Below are positions 1 through 6,086 of a stretch of DNA of 6,170 nt, one piece after another; the stretch's first letter is position 1, and every line of letters begins with the position of its first letter. The notes beneath the pieces are model-generated. The model was not told where the DNA came from, did no database searches, and was given only the letters and a program-made list of their open reading frames with translations. The DNA is from an uncultured Coprococcus sp. (GTDB lineage: Bacteria > Bacillota > Clostridia > Lachnospirales > Lachnospiraceae), in assembly GCA_900557435.1 (NCBI GenBank), contig USSH01000156.1, positions 1-6,170 on the forward strand. Direction: 5' to 3'. Position numbers and translations under genes: made by a program.

Positions 1-50
1 ACATAGATGAGGAAAAGAATGTAACGATAGAAGAACTTGTGATAGAGTAG
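1..50 (+). CDS. 3' end of an unidentified upstream gene (partial)
   Basis: In the third forward frame, bases 3-50 read IDEEKNVTIEELVIE followed by a TAG stop. This is an acidic tail of 15 residues, too short to assign to any family. It is called only because the frame is open from the window edge and the stop lies just before a repeat cluster that starts about 8 bases later, a usual place for intergenic repeats. It could also be a chance open stretch. No function is proposed. Confidence 0.4.
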   Translation, partial: IDEEKNVTIEELVIE

Positions 51-57
51 ATTCACC

Positions 58-147
58 GGGGACGAAGGGGACAGGTACCTCCGTCCCCATTTTAGGTATT
101 ATCCGTTTTGTAGAAGGGGACAGGTACCTCCGTCCCCCTACTTGTCC
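58..147. repeat. Tandem pair of REP-like palindromic repeats
   Basis: Two identical 25-base copies lie at 64-88 and 113-137, in the same orientation and 49 bases apart. Each is an imperfect palindrome with arms GGGGAC and GTCCCC (67-72/83-88 and 116-121/132-137) around the self-complementary core AGGTACCT, so each can fold into a hairpin. Partial extra arms flank the pair: GGGGAC at 58-63 and GTCC at 144-147. GGGGAC...GTCCCC hairpins between genes are typical of REP elements thought to be spread by single-strand (Y1, RAYT-type) transposases, but assignment to that group is inference and no transposase gene is in the window. The first copy is followed by ATTTT, so it might weakly end transcription of the upstream gene. 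Confidence 0.75.
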
Positions 148-170
148 AGGGTATGCATAAGGCGTATAAT
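142..170 (+). promoter_or_regulatory. Probable sigma-A-type promoter of the hem operon
   Basis: A perfect -10 box TATAAT is at 165-170, and a -35-like TTGTCC (4 of 6 matches to TTGACA) is at 142-147, with the optimal 17-base spacer. Transcription would start near 177, giving a leader of about 29 bases before the hemA ATG, too short for a riboswitch. The -35 box sits within 5 bases of the end of the second repeat copy. It is the best promoter candidate upstream of the gene cluster. Confidence 0.6.
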
Positions 171-186
171 CAGATCTGAGATTATA
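165..186. promoter_or_regulatory. Inverted repeat over the -10 box and start site, candidate operator
   Basis: TATAATC (165-171) and GATTATA (180-186) form perfect 7-base inverted arms separated by AGATCTGA. An overlapping 10-base palindrome, TCAGATCTGA, lies at 170-179. The repeat begins with the -10 box and spans the predicted start at about 177, so the transcript would lack the left arm. It would therefore act as a DNA site for a dimeric repressor, not as an RNA hairpin. The half-sites resemble those of PerR/Fur-type boxes, but their spacing is wider than the canonical 7-1-7 form, so no regulator is assigned. Confidence 0.35.
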
Positions 187-205
187 AAATGGAGTTACGA
201 AAGAA

Positions 206-1492
206 ATGTTTTGCATAAGTATAAATTATAAGAATGCACCGGCTGATGTCAGGGAGAAATTTGCATTTACGACAAAAGGACAGAGACAGTTCGCTGAGTA
301 CCTTAAGGCTGTGGTGGGTGGATGTGTCGTGTTGTCGACCTGCAATAGGATGGAGATATATTTTACTGATAAAAGTGAGCCGAGTGAGTATGTGAAAACA
401 GAGAAAATGGGTGGCAGAGAACTTTACGGGACGAGAGATGGTCTGCTTGAACAGGTGGAAATGCTACTGGCAAAGGACAGGGACGTATCTGTGAGCCTTG
501 TAAGAAAATATAGCATGAATTATGATGGATTTCAGTGCGCGTTTCATCTGTGCAGAGTGACATGTGGTATGGATTCAATGGTACTCGGAGAGGTGGAGAT
601 CATACATCAGGTGAAGATGGCATATCTTATGGCGAAGGAGCTTGGCGGCTGTGATGGCGAGCTTAACATAGCATTTCAGGGAGCACTTGCGGCGGCAAAG
701 GCGATGGCATCGGAGAGCGATACCACGAGGCTGCCGGTATCCGTTGGAACATTGTCGGCACGGGAAGCAGTGAGCTTTATAAGAAATGGTGCCCATGGGG
801 AAACTGCAAAAGCCGAAGCTGCAAGGACCGGCTGTGATGATGGGGTACATGCTGAAAATACCTGTGCCGGTAATATCCTTGTCGTGGGAGCCACAGGCAA
901 GATAGGCAGTATAGTTGTCAAAGATATCGCAGATCTTGCTCCAAATATAGAGATAATTGGCACCAGCAGGAGTCATCACAGTGCAGATGAGATATTTGGC
1001 AGGCATCAGCAGATAAGGATAGAGGATTACAGCAGAAGATATGAGCTGGCTGCCTGGGCGGATGTAGTCATTAGCGCAACCGCCAGCCCGCACTATACGT
1101 TTGTGAGTGATGAGCTTGCAAATTCTCTGAAGTCGCAGCCGAAGAAAAGATTGTTTCTGGATCTTGCCATGCCTAAGGACATGGATCCGGATATTGCAGA
1201 TATAGATGGATGCACACTGCAGGATATTGATTATATACGAATGCTCTCTAGGGAGAATAATGAGAGCAAGGTGAGGACGCTCACGGAGTTGGAGCCGTGG
1301 CTTCTGGCGCAGGTTGATGAGATCATGAAGAATATTGCATTTTCAAGGTTCAACAGGGAACACGGAGACGTTATGGCGAAACTTAAAACTATAGATGGCG
1401 CAAAGATGGTATATAAACTCAAAGGACAGCTTGAGTATGAGGCATTTGCGAAAATGCTGGACAGTATTCTGGCTGCCGGATGTGAGAACTGA
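206..1492 (+). CDS. hemA: Glutamyl-tRNA reductase HemA
   Basis: Reduces glutamyl-tRNA(Glu) with NADPH to glutamate-1-semialdehyde, the committed step of the C5 tetrapyrrole pathway, in the cytoplasm. The product has 428 residues, near the family norm. The N-terminal catalytic domain shows the motif VLSTCNRMEIY with nucleophile Cys46, and GMDSMVLGE (121-129) followed by IIHQVK. The NADPH-binding Rossmann motif is VVGATGKIG (226-234), with Thr-Gly in place of the more usual Gly-x of GAGxMG. LFLDLAMPKDMDPDI (316-330) precedes the helical dimerisation domain (about 335-428). The linker before the Rossmann fold (about 194-222) is longer than usual and polar. The ATG at 206 has GGAG at 191-194, 11 bases upstream, a somewhat long spacing, but the protein begins exactly like the family (residues 1-20, with REKFAF). 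It is the first gene of the cluster. Confidence 0.96.
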   Translation: MFCISINYKNAPADVREKFAFTTKGQRQFAEYLKAVVGGCVVLSTCNRMEIYFTDKSEPSEYVKTEKMGGRELYGTRDGLLEQVEMLLAKDRDVSVSLVRKYSMNYDGFQCAFHLCRVTCGMDSMVLGEVEIIHQVKMAYLMAKELGGCDGELNIAFQGALAAAKAMASESDTTRLPVSVGTLSAREAVSFIRNGAHGETAKAEAARTGCDDGVHAENTCAGNILVVGATGKIGSIVVKDIADLAPNIEIIGTSRSHHSADEIFGRHQQIRIEDYSRRYELAAWADVVISATASPHYTFVSDELANSLKSQPKKRLFLDLAMPKDMDPDIADIDGCTLQDIDYIRMLSRENNESKVRTLTELEPWLLAQVDEIMKNIAFSRFNREHGDVMAKLKTIDGAKMVYKLKGQLEYEAFAKMLDSILAAGCEN

Positions 1493-1572
1493 ATACTGCT
1501 TATTTGCTTGAGGTTATGAAATGCTATCGGCTGATGAGAGTCTTGTCAGATGTCAAATATTTGGAACAGCTT

Positions 1573-1601
1573 TTGAGTGATTTTACGAGAGATTCAATAA
1601 T
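1573..1601 (+). promoter_or_regulatory. Weak candidate internal promoter before sirC
   Basis: TTGAGT (1573-1578) and AATAAT (1596-1601) lie 17 bases apart, matching consensus at 4 of 6 and 5 of 6 positions. Transcription would start near 1608, right at the AGAGG ribosome binding site of sirC, leaving almost no leader, which argues against it. The rest of the 126-base hemA-sirC gap holds the 10-base palindrome CAAATATTTG at 1554-1563 and no hairpin with a T-run, so read-through from the hemA promoter seems likely. Confidence 0.22.
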
Positions 1602-1618
1602 AGAGATTAGAGGTAGTG

Positions 1619-2266
1619 ATGTCATATTTCCCATTTATGATAGAACTGAATAATGAGAGGTGTCTGATCGCAGGAGGCGGAACCGTGGCGTACAGAAAAG
1701 TGTGCAGCATGCTGGAATTCGGTGCGGTGGTCACGGTGGTGTCCCCAGAGTTTTGCCCGGAGCTCCTGGAGCTGGCGGAGCAGGTGAATACGCCAGACAA
1801 ATACTGTGCAGCGACAAGCGATGATCGTGGTTCTGTAGAGAATTTTGCAGATTATTCTGGATGCCTAACACTTGTAAAAAGACGTGTACAGCCACAGGAT
1901 ATAGACGATGAATTTGTCGTTATAATGGCGACGGACGATGAGAAGGTCAATCACGATATGGCGGAACTTTGCAGGCAGAAGCGCATACTGGTAAATGTGG
2001 TGGATGTGAAAGCGGATTGTGGATTTTATTTCCCGGCGATCATAAAGGATAAAGAGGTCGTGATAAGCGTTTCCACCGGTGGGCAGAGTCCGGTGCTGGC
2101 GGGTACAATCAAGAGAAATATAGAGAGCCATTTAGGCAGAAATTATGGCGATATAGCGGAGCGGATGGGTGAGATCCGCGAGCAGATCAAAGCACAGATA
2201 GACGGCGAGGAAGAGCGAAAGAAAGCATTTCAGCAAATGGTTAGGAGTCTGTTAGATGAGTGTTGA
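1619..2266 (+). CDS. sirC: Precorrin-2 dehydrogenase / sirohydrochlorin ferrochelatase (SirC/Met8/CysG-N family)
   Basis: NAD-dependent oxidation of precorrin-2 to sirohydrochlorin; some family members also insert iron to make siroheme. The 215-residue product opens with YFPFMIEL and the Rossmann loop IAGGGTVAYRKV (17-28). NVVDVKADCGFYFPA (126-140) carries Asp129, which aligns with the catalytic Asp of Met8p and CysG. ISVSTGGQSPVLA (149-161) is the usual family signature, followed by a helical C-terminus. Both activities are plausible, but sequence alone does not show that iron is inserted. Residues about 59-92 form a longer, polar stretch than usual before VIMATDD. I chose ATG 1619 over GTG 1616 because AGAGG (1609-1613) is 5 bases from the ATG but only 2 from the GTG. 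The last 11 bases overlap hemC, suggesting translational coupling. The symbol is by family; cysG-type names are also in use. Confidence 0.9.
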   Translation: MSYFPFMIELNNERCLIAGGGTVAYRKVCSMLEFGAVVTVVSPEFCPELLELAEQVNTPDKYCAATSDDRGSVENFADYSGCLTLVKRRVQPQDIDDEFVVIMATDDEKVNHDMAELCRQKRILVNVVDVKADCGFYFPAIIKDKEVVISVSTGGQSPVLAGTIKRNIESHLGRNYGDIAERMGEIREQIKAQIDGEEERKKAFQQMVRSLLDEC

Positions 2267-3308
2267 GAATAGACATGGTAAAAATAAACCGAATATTCGT
2301 AAATTTGCTGAGAATGACATGGCAGATGGATTCAATAGTGACGGTTTGGATTGCGAAAGCGGAGGACAGAAAAAAACAGTAAAAGTCGGAACCCGTGGCA
2401 GTAAGCTTGCTCTTGCCCAGACTGAATTGGTGATTAATGCACTCAAGGGTAGATTCCCTAAAGTAGACTTTCAGATGGTAACCATGAGTACCCGCGGTGA
2501 CAGAGACACCAGCAGAGCGCTTCTGGAATTCGGAGGCAAAGCGGTATTTGTCGAGGAGTTCGAGGAAGCTATACTTAATGGCGATATAGACATAGCGGTA
2601 CACAGTGCCAAGGATATGCCGATGGAGATCATGGAAGGTCTTACGATAGCGGGCACACTGCCGAGGGCATGTCCGCAGGATGTTCTCATATATAAGAGTG
2701 GCAGGACATTTGACAAAAACGACAGCTTCGTGGTGGGAACCAGTAGCCTGAGAAGGCAGTACCAGATAAGAGAAATGTATCCAAATGCTGTGTGCAAGAA
2801 CCTGAGAGGAAATGTCGGCACCCGCATACAGAAGCTGGAGGACGGCGAATACGATACCATCATACTTGCGGCTGCAGGGCTTGAGCGCCTGGGAGTTATT
2901 GAAGACAAAGGCAATGACAGTACAGAATGCTTTGAAGTGCACAAGGACGAACTTACATTCAGATACATCAGCACAGAGTCCATGCTTCCGGCAGCGTGTC
3001 AGGGAATCATAGCCATAGAGACGCGAACATCCGGCGAAGCATACGACATGGTGAGGGCGATAAATGATACCGAGGCATACACACAGCTCACATGCGAGCG
3101 GGCAGTCTTAAGTCGCCTGAACGCCGGCTGCCACGAACCGATAGGCGTGTACTCAGAACTTCATGGCGATCACATGAAGCTGAGCCTGATGAAAGCAGAT
3201 GCGGCTTCATCGGACAAAGAGAAAGATGAAGAAATCCAGATACACAGAAAGACGGTAGAAGGAAACGCCGCAGAATGGGAGCAGTTGGTAGAGGCATTGA
3301 TAAAGTAG
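2256..3308 (+). CDS. hemC: Porphobilinogen deaminase (hydroxymethylbilane synthase) HemC
   Basis: Joins four porphobilinogen molecules into hydroxymethylbilane using a covalent dipyrromethane cofactor. Key sites are visible: VGTRGSKLALAQTE (44-57); VHSAKDMP (115-122) with catalytic Asp120; GTSSLRRQ (161-168) with substrate-binding Arg166 and Arg167; LRGNVGTRIQKLEDGEYD (183-200); and RLNAGCHEPIG (287-297), where Cys292 anchors the cofactor. At 350 residues it is longer than the usual 300-320, owing to an N-terminal extension of about 40 polar residues before the first conserved strand and to small insertions near 216-235 and 315-328. The start is backed by AGGAG at 2243-2247, 8 bases before the ATG. 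The in-frame ATG at 2319 would remove half the extension but has a poorer binding site. It overlaps sirC by 11 bases. Confidence 0.95.
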   Translation: MSVENRHGKNKPNIRKFAENDMADGFNSDGLDCESGGQKKTVKVGTRGSKLALAQTELVINALKGRFPKVDFQMVTMSTRGDRDTSRALLEFGGKAVFVEEFEEAILNGDIDIAVHSAKDMPMEIMEGLTIAGTLPRACPQDVLIYKSGRTFDKNDSFVVGTSSLRRQYQIREMYPNAVCKNLRGNVGTRIQKLEDGEYDTIILAAAGLERLGVIEDKGNDSTECFEVHKDELTFRYISTESMLPAACQGIIAIETRTSGEAYDMVRAINDTEAYTQLTCERAVLSRLNAGCHEPIGVYSELHGDHMKLSLMKADAASSDKEKDEEIQIHRKTVEGNAAEWEQLVEALIK

Positions 3309-3341
3309 GGTGACTGAGCTGTGCGTAGCCGAGAGACACCC
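3308..3341 (+). other. Imperfect stem-loop in the hemC - cobA-hemD gap
   Basis: GGGTG (3308-3312) pairs with CACCC (3337-3341), and CT and GCT further in pair with AG and AGC. The result is a symmetric stem of 10 base pairs interrupted by three mismatches, with loop GTGCGT. It begins at the last base of the hemC stop codon. No T-run follows, so it is not a standard terminator. It could be a processing or stability hairpin in the operon mRNA, or chance. Confidence 0.35.
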
Positions 3342-3373
3342 ATCCAACTCACACGGCGTAGGGAGAGAATAAA

Positions 3374-5032
3374 ATGGTATATTTGATAGGCGCAGGCCCT
3401 GGTGATCCGGGACTTATCACGGTGAAGGGCCTGGAATTCATAAAACGATGTGATACGATCATATATGACAGGCTTGGCACCTACCAGCTTCTGGAGATGG
3501 TGAAGCCGGACTGCCGCAGAATATATGTCGGCAAACAGGCGGGCAGCCACTACAAGAAGCAGCCTGAGATAAACGAGATACTTGTTGAGGAAGGCCGCAA
3601 AGGCAACATGGTGGTGCGACTCAAAGGCGGCGATCCATTTGTATTCGGAAGAGGCGGCGAGGAAGTGACCGCACTTCTCGAAGCGGGGATCCCATTTCAG
3701 GTGATACCGGGAATAACATCGGCAGTGGCGGTTCCGGAGGTGTGTGGCATACCGGTGACCCACCGAGGAACGAGCAGAAGTTTCCATGTGATAACAGGAC
3801 ACAAGCGGGCGGAAGATAAGGTAGAGATATCAAAAGAAAAAGGAATTTCAAAACCTCTGAAAACCCCAGAAACATCAGATTTTACAGATATAAACAGATC
3901 TTATGAAAATGTTTCAAATGACTATGATTACATCAGAAATCAGGAAGGGACAAGCGTGTTCCTCATGGGACTTAACAGACTGCCACAGATCATGGAGAGA
4001 CTTGTTCAGACCGGTGCGGCGGAGAATACTCCGGTCGCGGTCATTTCCAAGGGAACCATGCCTGGACAGCAGATAGTCCGCGGCGATATACAGACTATTG
4101 CGGACAAGGTGAACGATGCAAAGCTGGAATCCCCCGCTATCATAGTCGTAGGCGAAAATGCAGCACTGGATTTTACTGCACCGAACAGAGGATCACTTCA
4201 GAATGTCCACGTTGGACTTGTTGGAACGCCAAAGCTTCGCGAAAAGATGAGAGTTGCAATAGATGCGCTTGGCGGTCAGTCCTACAGCATAGTGGATATG
4301 AGTGTGGAGCAGACAGAGGAGAAGAACAGGCTGCGCGTGGCTCTGGAACATATAGAAGATTACAGCTGGCTGGCATTTACCAGTCAGAACACCATAACCC
4401 TGTTTTTCAAATGGCTCAGGGAGTGGAATATAGATGTCAGAAAACTGGCTCATCTGAAATTTGCGGTGGTCGGTGCCGGAACAAGAGATGCGCTTAAATA
4501 TGAGGGATACATAGCGGATTATGTGCCGGACGAGTACACCACAAGCGCCCTTGCTATGGGACTTGCAAATGTGATGAATGACGGAGAGAAACTTCTCCTT
4601 CCGAGAGCCGTTCAGGGCAGCGAGACAATGCTTGATATACTTGATAAGGGCGGTGTGGTATATGAGGAGATCCCAGTTTATGATGTGGTTGGACGCAGGA
4701 TGGAGAGCATACAGTATCTGAATGATCTGGATGTGATAACATTTGTAAGTGCGTCAGGAGTCAGGGGATTCCTGGACGTTCTTGATGCAGAAAAAAACAG
4801 CGCTGATATGGAGCATACATCCGACGATACTGATTCATGCGGGAATCATACGGATAGCAGTTTAAAAATACATGATATAATGGAAAATATTCATATAGCG
4901 GCACTTGGAAATGTGACTGAGAAGGCTTTGGAGAAGGCTGGTTATCATGCGGATATAGTTCCAGAGGTTGGTGATATCGAGCACCTTATATCAGCCATCG
5001 GCGATTACTATTATAGAGAAAAGAGGCAGTAA
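3374..5032 (+). CDS. cobA-hemD: Fused uroporphyrinogen III C-methyltransferase / uroporphyrinogen III synthase
   Basis: A two-domain enzyme of 552 residues. The N-terminal SUMT half (about 1-270) methylates uroporphyrinogen III twice with S-adenosylmethionine to give precorrin-2. It shows [17 protein letters not shown] (3-19), [18 protein letters not shown] (80-97), [10 protein letters not shown] (112-121), GIPVTHRG (125-132) and [15 protein letters not shown] (219-233). The C-terminal HemD half (about 278-550) cyclises hydroxymethylbilane to uroporphyrinogen III, with LAFTSQNT (333-340), LLLPRA (407-412), IPVYDVV (433-439), ITFVSASGV (455-463) and [15 protein letters not shown] (509-523). 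The fusion joins consecutive steps and is known from clostridia. Two polar insertions stand out: about 146-190 in the methyltransferase half (AT-rich DNA) and about 472-503 in the synthase half. GGGAGAG at 3361-3367 lies 6 bases before the ATG. No frameshift is seen at the domain junction. Confidence 0.95.
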   Translation: MVYLIGAGPGDPGLITVKGLEFIKRCDTIIYDRLGTYQLLEMVKPDCRRIYVGKQAGSHYKKQPEINEILVEEGRKGNMVVRLKGGDPFVFGRGGEEVTALLEAGIPFQVIPGITSAVAVPEVCGIPVTHRGTSRSFHVITGHKRAEDKVEISKEKGISKPLKTPETSDFTDINRSYENVSNDYDYIRNQEGTSVFLMGLNRLPQIMERLVQTGAAENTPVAVISKGTMPGQQIVRGDIQTIADKVNDAKLESPAIIVVGENAALDFTAPNRGSLQNVHVGLVGTPKLREKMRVAIDALGGQSYSIVDMSVEQTEEKNRLRVALEHIEDYSWLAFTSQNTITLFFKWLREWNIDVRKLAHLKFAVVGAGTRDALKYEGYIADYVPDEYTTSALAMGLANVMNDGEKLLLPRAVQGSETMLDILDKGGVVYEEIPVYDVVGRRMESIQYLNDLDVITFVSASGVRGFLDVLDAEKNSADMEHTSDDTDSCGNHTDSSLKIHDIMENIHIAALGNVTEKALEKAGYHADIVPEVGDIEHLISAIGDYYYREKRQ

Positions 5033-5033
5033 T

Positions 5034-6005
5034 ATGATAAGACTCAGAAGACTTCGCGGCAGCGAGGCTATCAGAAATATGGTTAGAGAGAACAGGGTTC
5101 ACAAGGATGATATTGTATATCCGATGTTTGTGGCGGAGGGTACAGGGATCAAGAATCCGGTAGACTCCATGCCGGGAATATACCAGTATTCACTCGACAC
5201 ATTTGAGGAGGAGCTTCACAGAGTGGCGGATGCCGGAATCAGCGCGGTTCTCCTGTTCGGCATACCGGCTCACAAGGATGAGGTGGGCAGCAGCGCGTAC
5301 GACGACCAGGGAATCATGCAGAAAGCGGTCAGGAGGATAAAAGAGCTATATCCGGACATGATAGTCATAGCGGACATTTGTCTGTGTGAGTATACATCAC
5401 ACGGTCACTGCGGAATTATCCATGACGGCAAGATACTCAACGATGAGACTCTTCCATATCTGGGCAAGATGGCCGTATCCCTTGCAAAGGCCGGTGCGGA
5501 CATGGTTGCTCCATCGGACATGATGGATGGGCACACCGCTTACATCAGAAAGGCACTTGACGACAACGGCCTGACAGATGTCCTTATCATGGGCTATAGT
5601 GCAAAATTTGCTTCTGGTTACTATGCACCATTTCGCGATGCGGCACATTCAGCACCTCAGTTTGGAGACAGAAGGACATACCAGATGGATCCCGCAAATG
5701 GCAGGGAGGCTCTGAGGGAGTGCGAGGCTGATATCGCCGAGGGTGCAGACATAATCATGGTAAAGCCTGCACTTGCATATCTGGATGTAGTCAAGGATGT
5801 GAGAAACCACACGGACTATCCGATAGCGGTGTACAATGTCAGCGGCGAGTACTCTATGGTCAAGGCAGCAGCGGCAAATGGCTGGATAGACGAGAAGAGG
5901 ATCGTCATGGAAAACATGACAGCTATGAAGCGCGCCGGAGCCGGAATCATCATAACCTATCACGCCATAGACGTGGCACATTGGCTTGAGTCGGAATCAA
6001 TATGA
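5034..6005 (+). CDS. hemB: 5-aminolevulinate dehydratase (porphobilinogen synthase) HemB
   Basis: Condenses two 5-aminolevulinate molecules into porphobilinogen in the cytoplasm. The 323-residue product is of normal length. ADICLCEYTSHGHCG (113-127) supplies the zinc-type cysteines Cys116, Cys118 and Cys126, so the enzyme should be zinc-dependent. The Schiff-base lysines are Lys191 in YSAKFASGYYAPFRDA (188-203) and Lys244 in IMVKPALAYLDV (241-252). PSDMMDG (160-166) and YNVSGEY (267-273) are also typical. I start at ATG 5034, one base after the cobA-hemD stop, with AGAGG (5022-5026) 7 bases upstream. The longer open frame from TTG 4968 overlaps the previous gene and adds 22 residues absent from the family. 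The close spacing implies translational coupling. The last codons form part of an inverted repeat with the downstream gap. Confidence 0.97.
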   Translation: MIRLRRLRGSEAIRNMVRENRVHKDDIVYPMFVAEGTGIKNPVDSMPGIYQYSLDTFEEELHRVADAGISAVLLFGIPAHKDEVGSSAYDDQGIMQKAVRRIKELYPDMIVIADICLCEYTSHGHCGIIHDGKILNDETLPYLGKMAVSLAKAGADMVAPSDMMDGHTAYIRKALDDNGLTDVLIMGYSAKFASGYYAPFRDAAHSAPQFGDRRTYQMDPANGREALRECEADIAEGADIIMVKPALAYLDVVKDVRNHTDYPIAVYNVSGEYSMVKAAAANGWIDEKRIVMENMTAMKRAGAGIIITYHAIDVAHWLESESI

Positions 6006-6033
6006 CGGAGTCATATTTCGGAATGATTCCGAC
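5990..6033 (+). other. Stem-loop at the hemB stop codon
   Basis: GTCGGAATCA (5990-5999) and TGATTCCGAC (6024-6033) are perfect 10-base inverted arms. Inside them, AATATGAC (5999-6006) pairs with GTCATATT (6010-6017) around a GGA loop, so the hemB stop codon (6003-6005) is buried in the inner stem. The right part also contains TCGGAATGATTCCGA (6018-6032), a palindrome with a single central base. There is no T-run, so it is not a classic intrinsic terminator. Confidence 0.6.
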
Positions 6034-6086
6034 GATCTGCCCCACTCGACGGAGGAGAGAGGGGCGTTACCAAATAGTCGGAATCA
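6024..6086 (+). other. Alternative stem with nested GC-rich hairpin between hemB and hemL
   Basis: TGATTCCGAC (6024-6033) can also pair with a second copy of GTCGGAATCA at 6077-6086, which excludes the stem formed with 5990-5999. Within this alternative lies the GC-rich hairpin GCCCC-A-CTC (6039-6047) with GAG-A-GGGGC (6057-6065), 8 pairs with one A-A mismatch. The direct repeat AGTCGGAATCA is exact over 11 bases at 5989-5999 and 6076-6086. The downstream bases are TAAAAA, not a T-run. A regulatory role is inference; the repeats themselves are directly visible. Confidence 0.5.

Noticed and set aside
64..137. CRISPR array
   Set aside because: Only two repeat copies, each palindromic with arms of REP type, one 24-base interval and no cas gene.
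575..1093. Minus-strand open frame of 172 codons opposite hemA
   Set aside because: Shadow of hemA; no motif, and rich in Cys, His and Tyr as expected of an antisense frame.
1616..1618. GTG start for sirC
   Set aside because: Only 2 bases from the AGAGG site; the next codon, ATG 1619, has workable spacing and gives the usual protein start.
2241..2942. Minus-strand open frame of 233 codons opposite hemC
   Set aside because: It lies wholly antisense to a clearly conserved gene, shows no recognisable domain, is rich in residues expected from mirrored codons, and has no convincing ribosome binding site.
3170..3802. Minus-strand open frame of 210 codons across the hemC - cobA-hemD junction
   Set aside because: It is antisense to two conserved genes and reads as a shadow frame, without family motifs.
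4968..5033. Upstream extension of hemB from TTG 4968
   Set aside because: The added 22 residues overlap cobA-hemD and are not family-like; ATG 5034 has a well-placed AGAGG and gives a standard HemB N-terminus.
6048..6055. GACGGAGG as a remnant of the upstream repeat
   Set aside because: It matches 8 bases of the reverse complement of the 58-147 repeat, but the flanks do not match; 8 bases is within chance.
5990..6065. Intrinsic terminator after hemB
   Set aside because: Strong stems exist but none is followed by a T-run on the forward strand, and hemL continues the pathway in the same direction.
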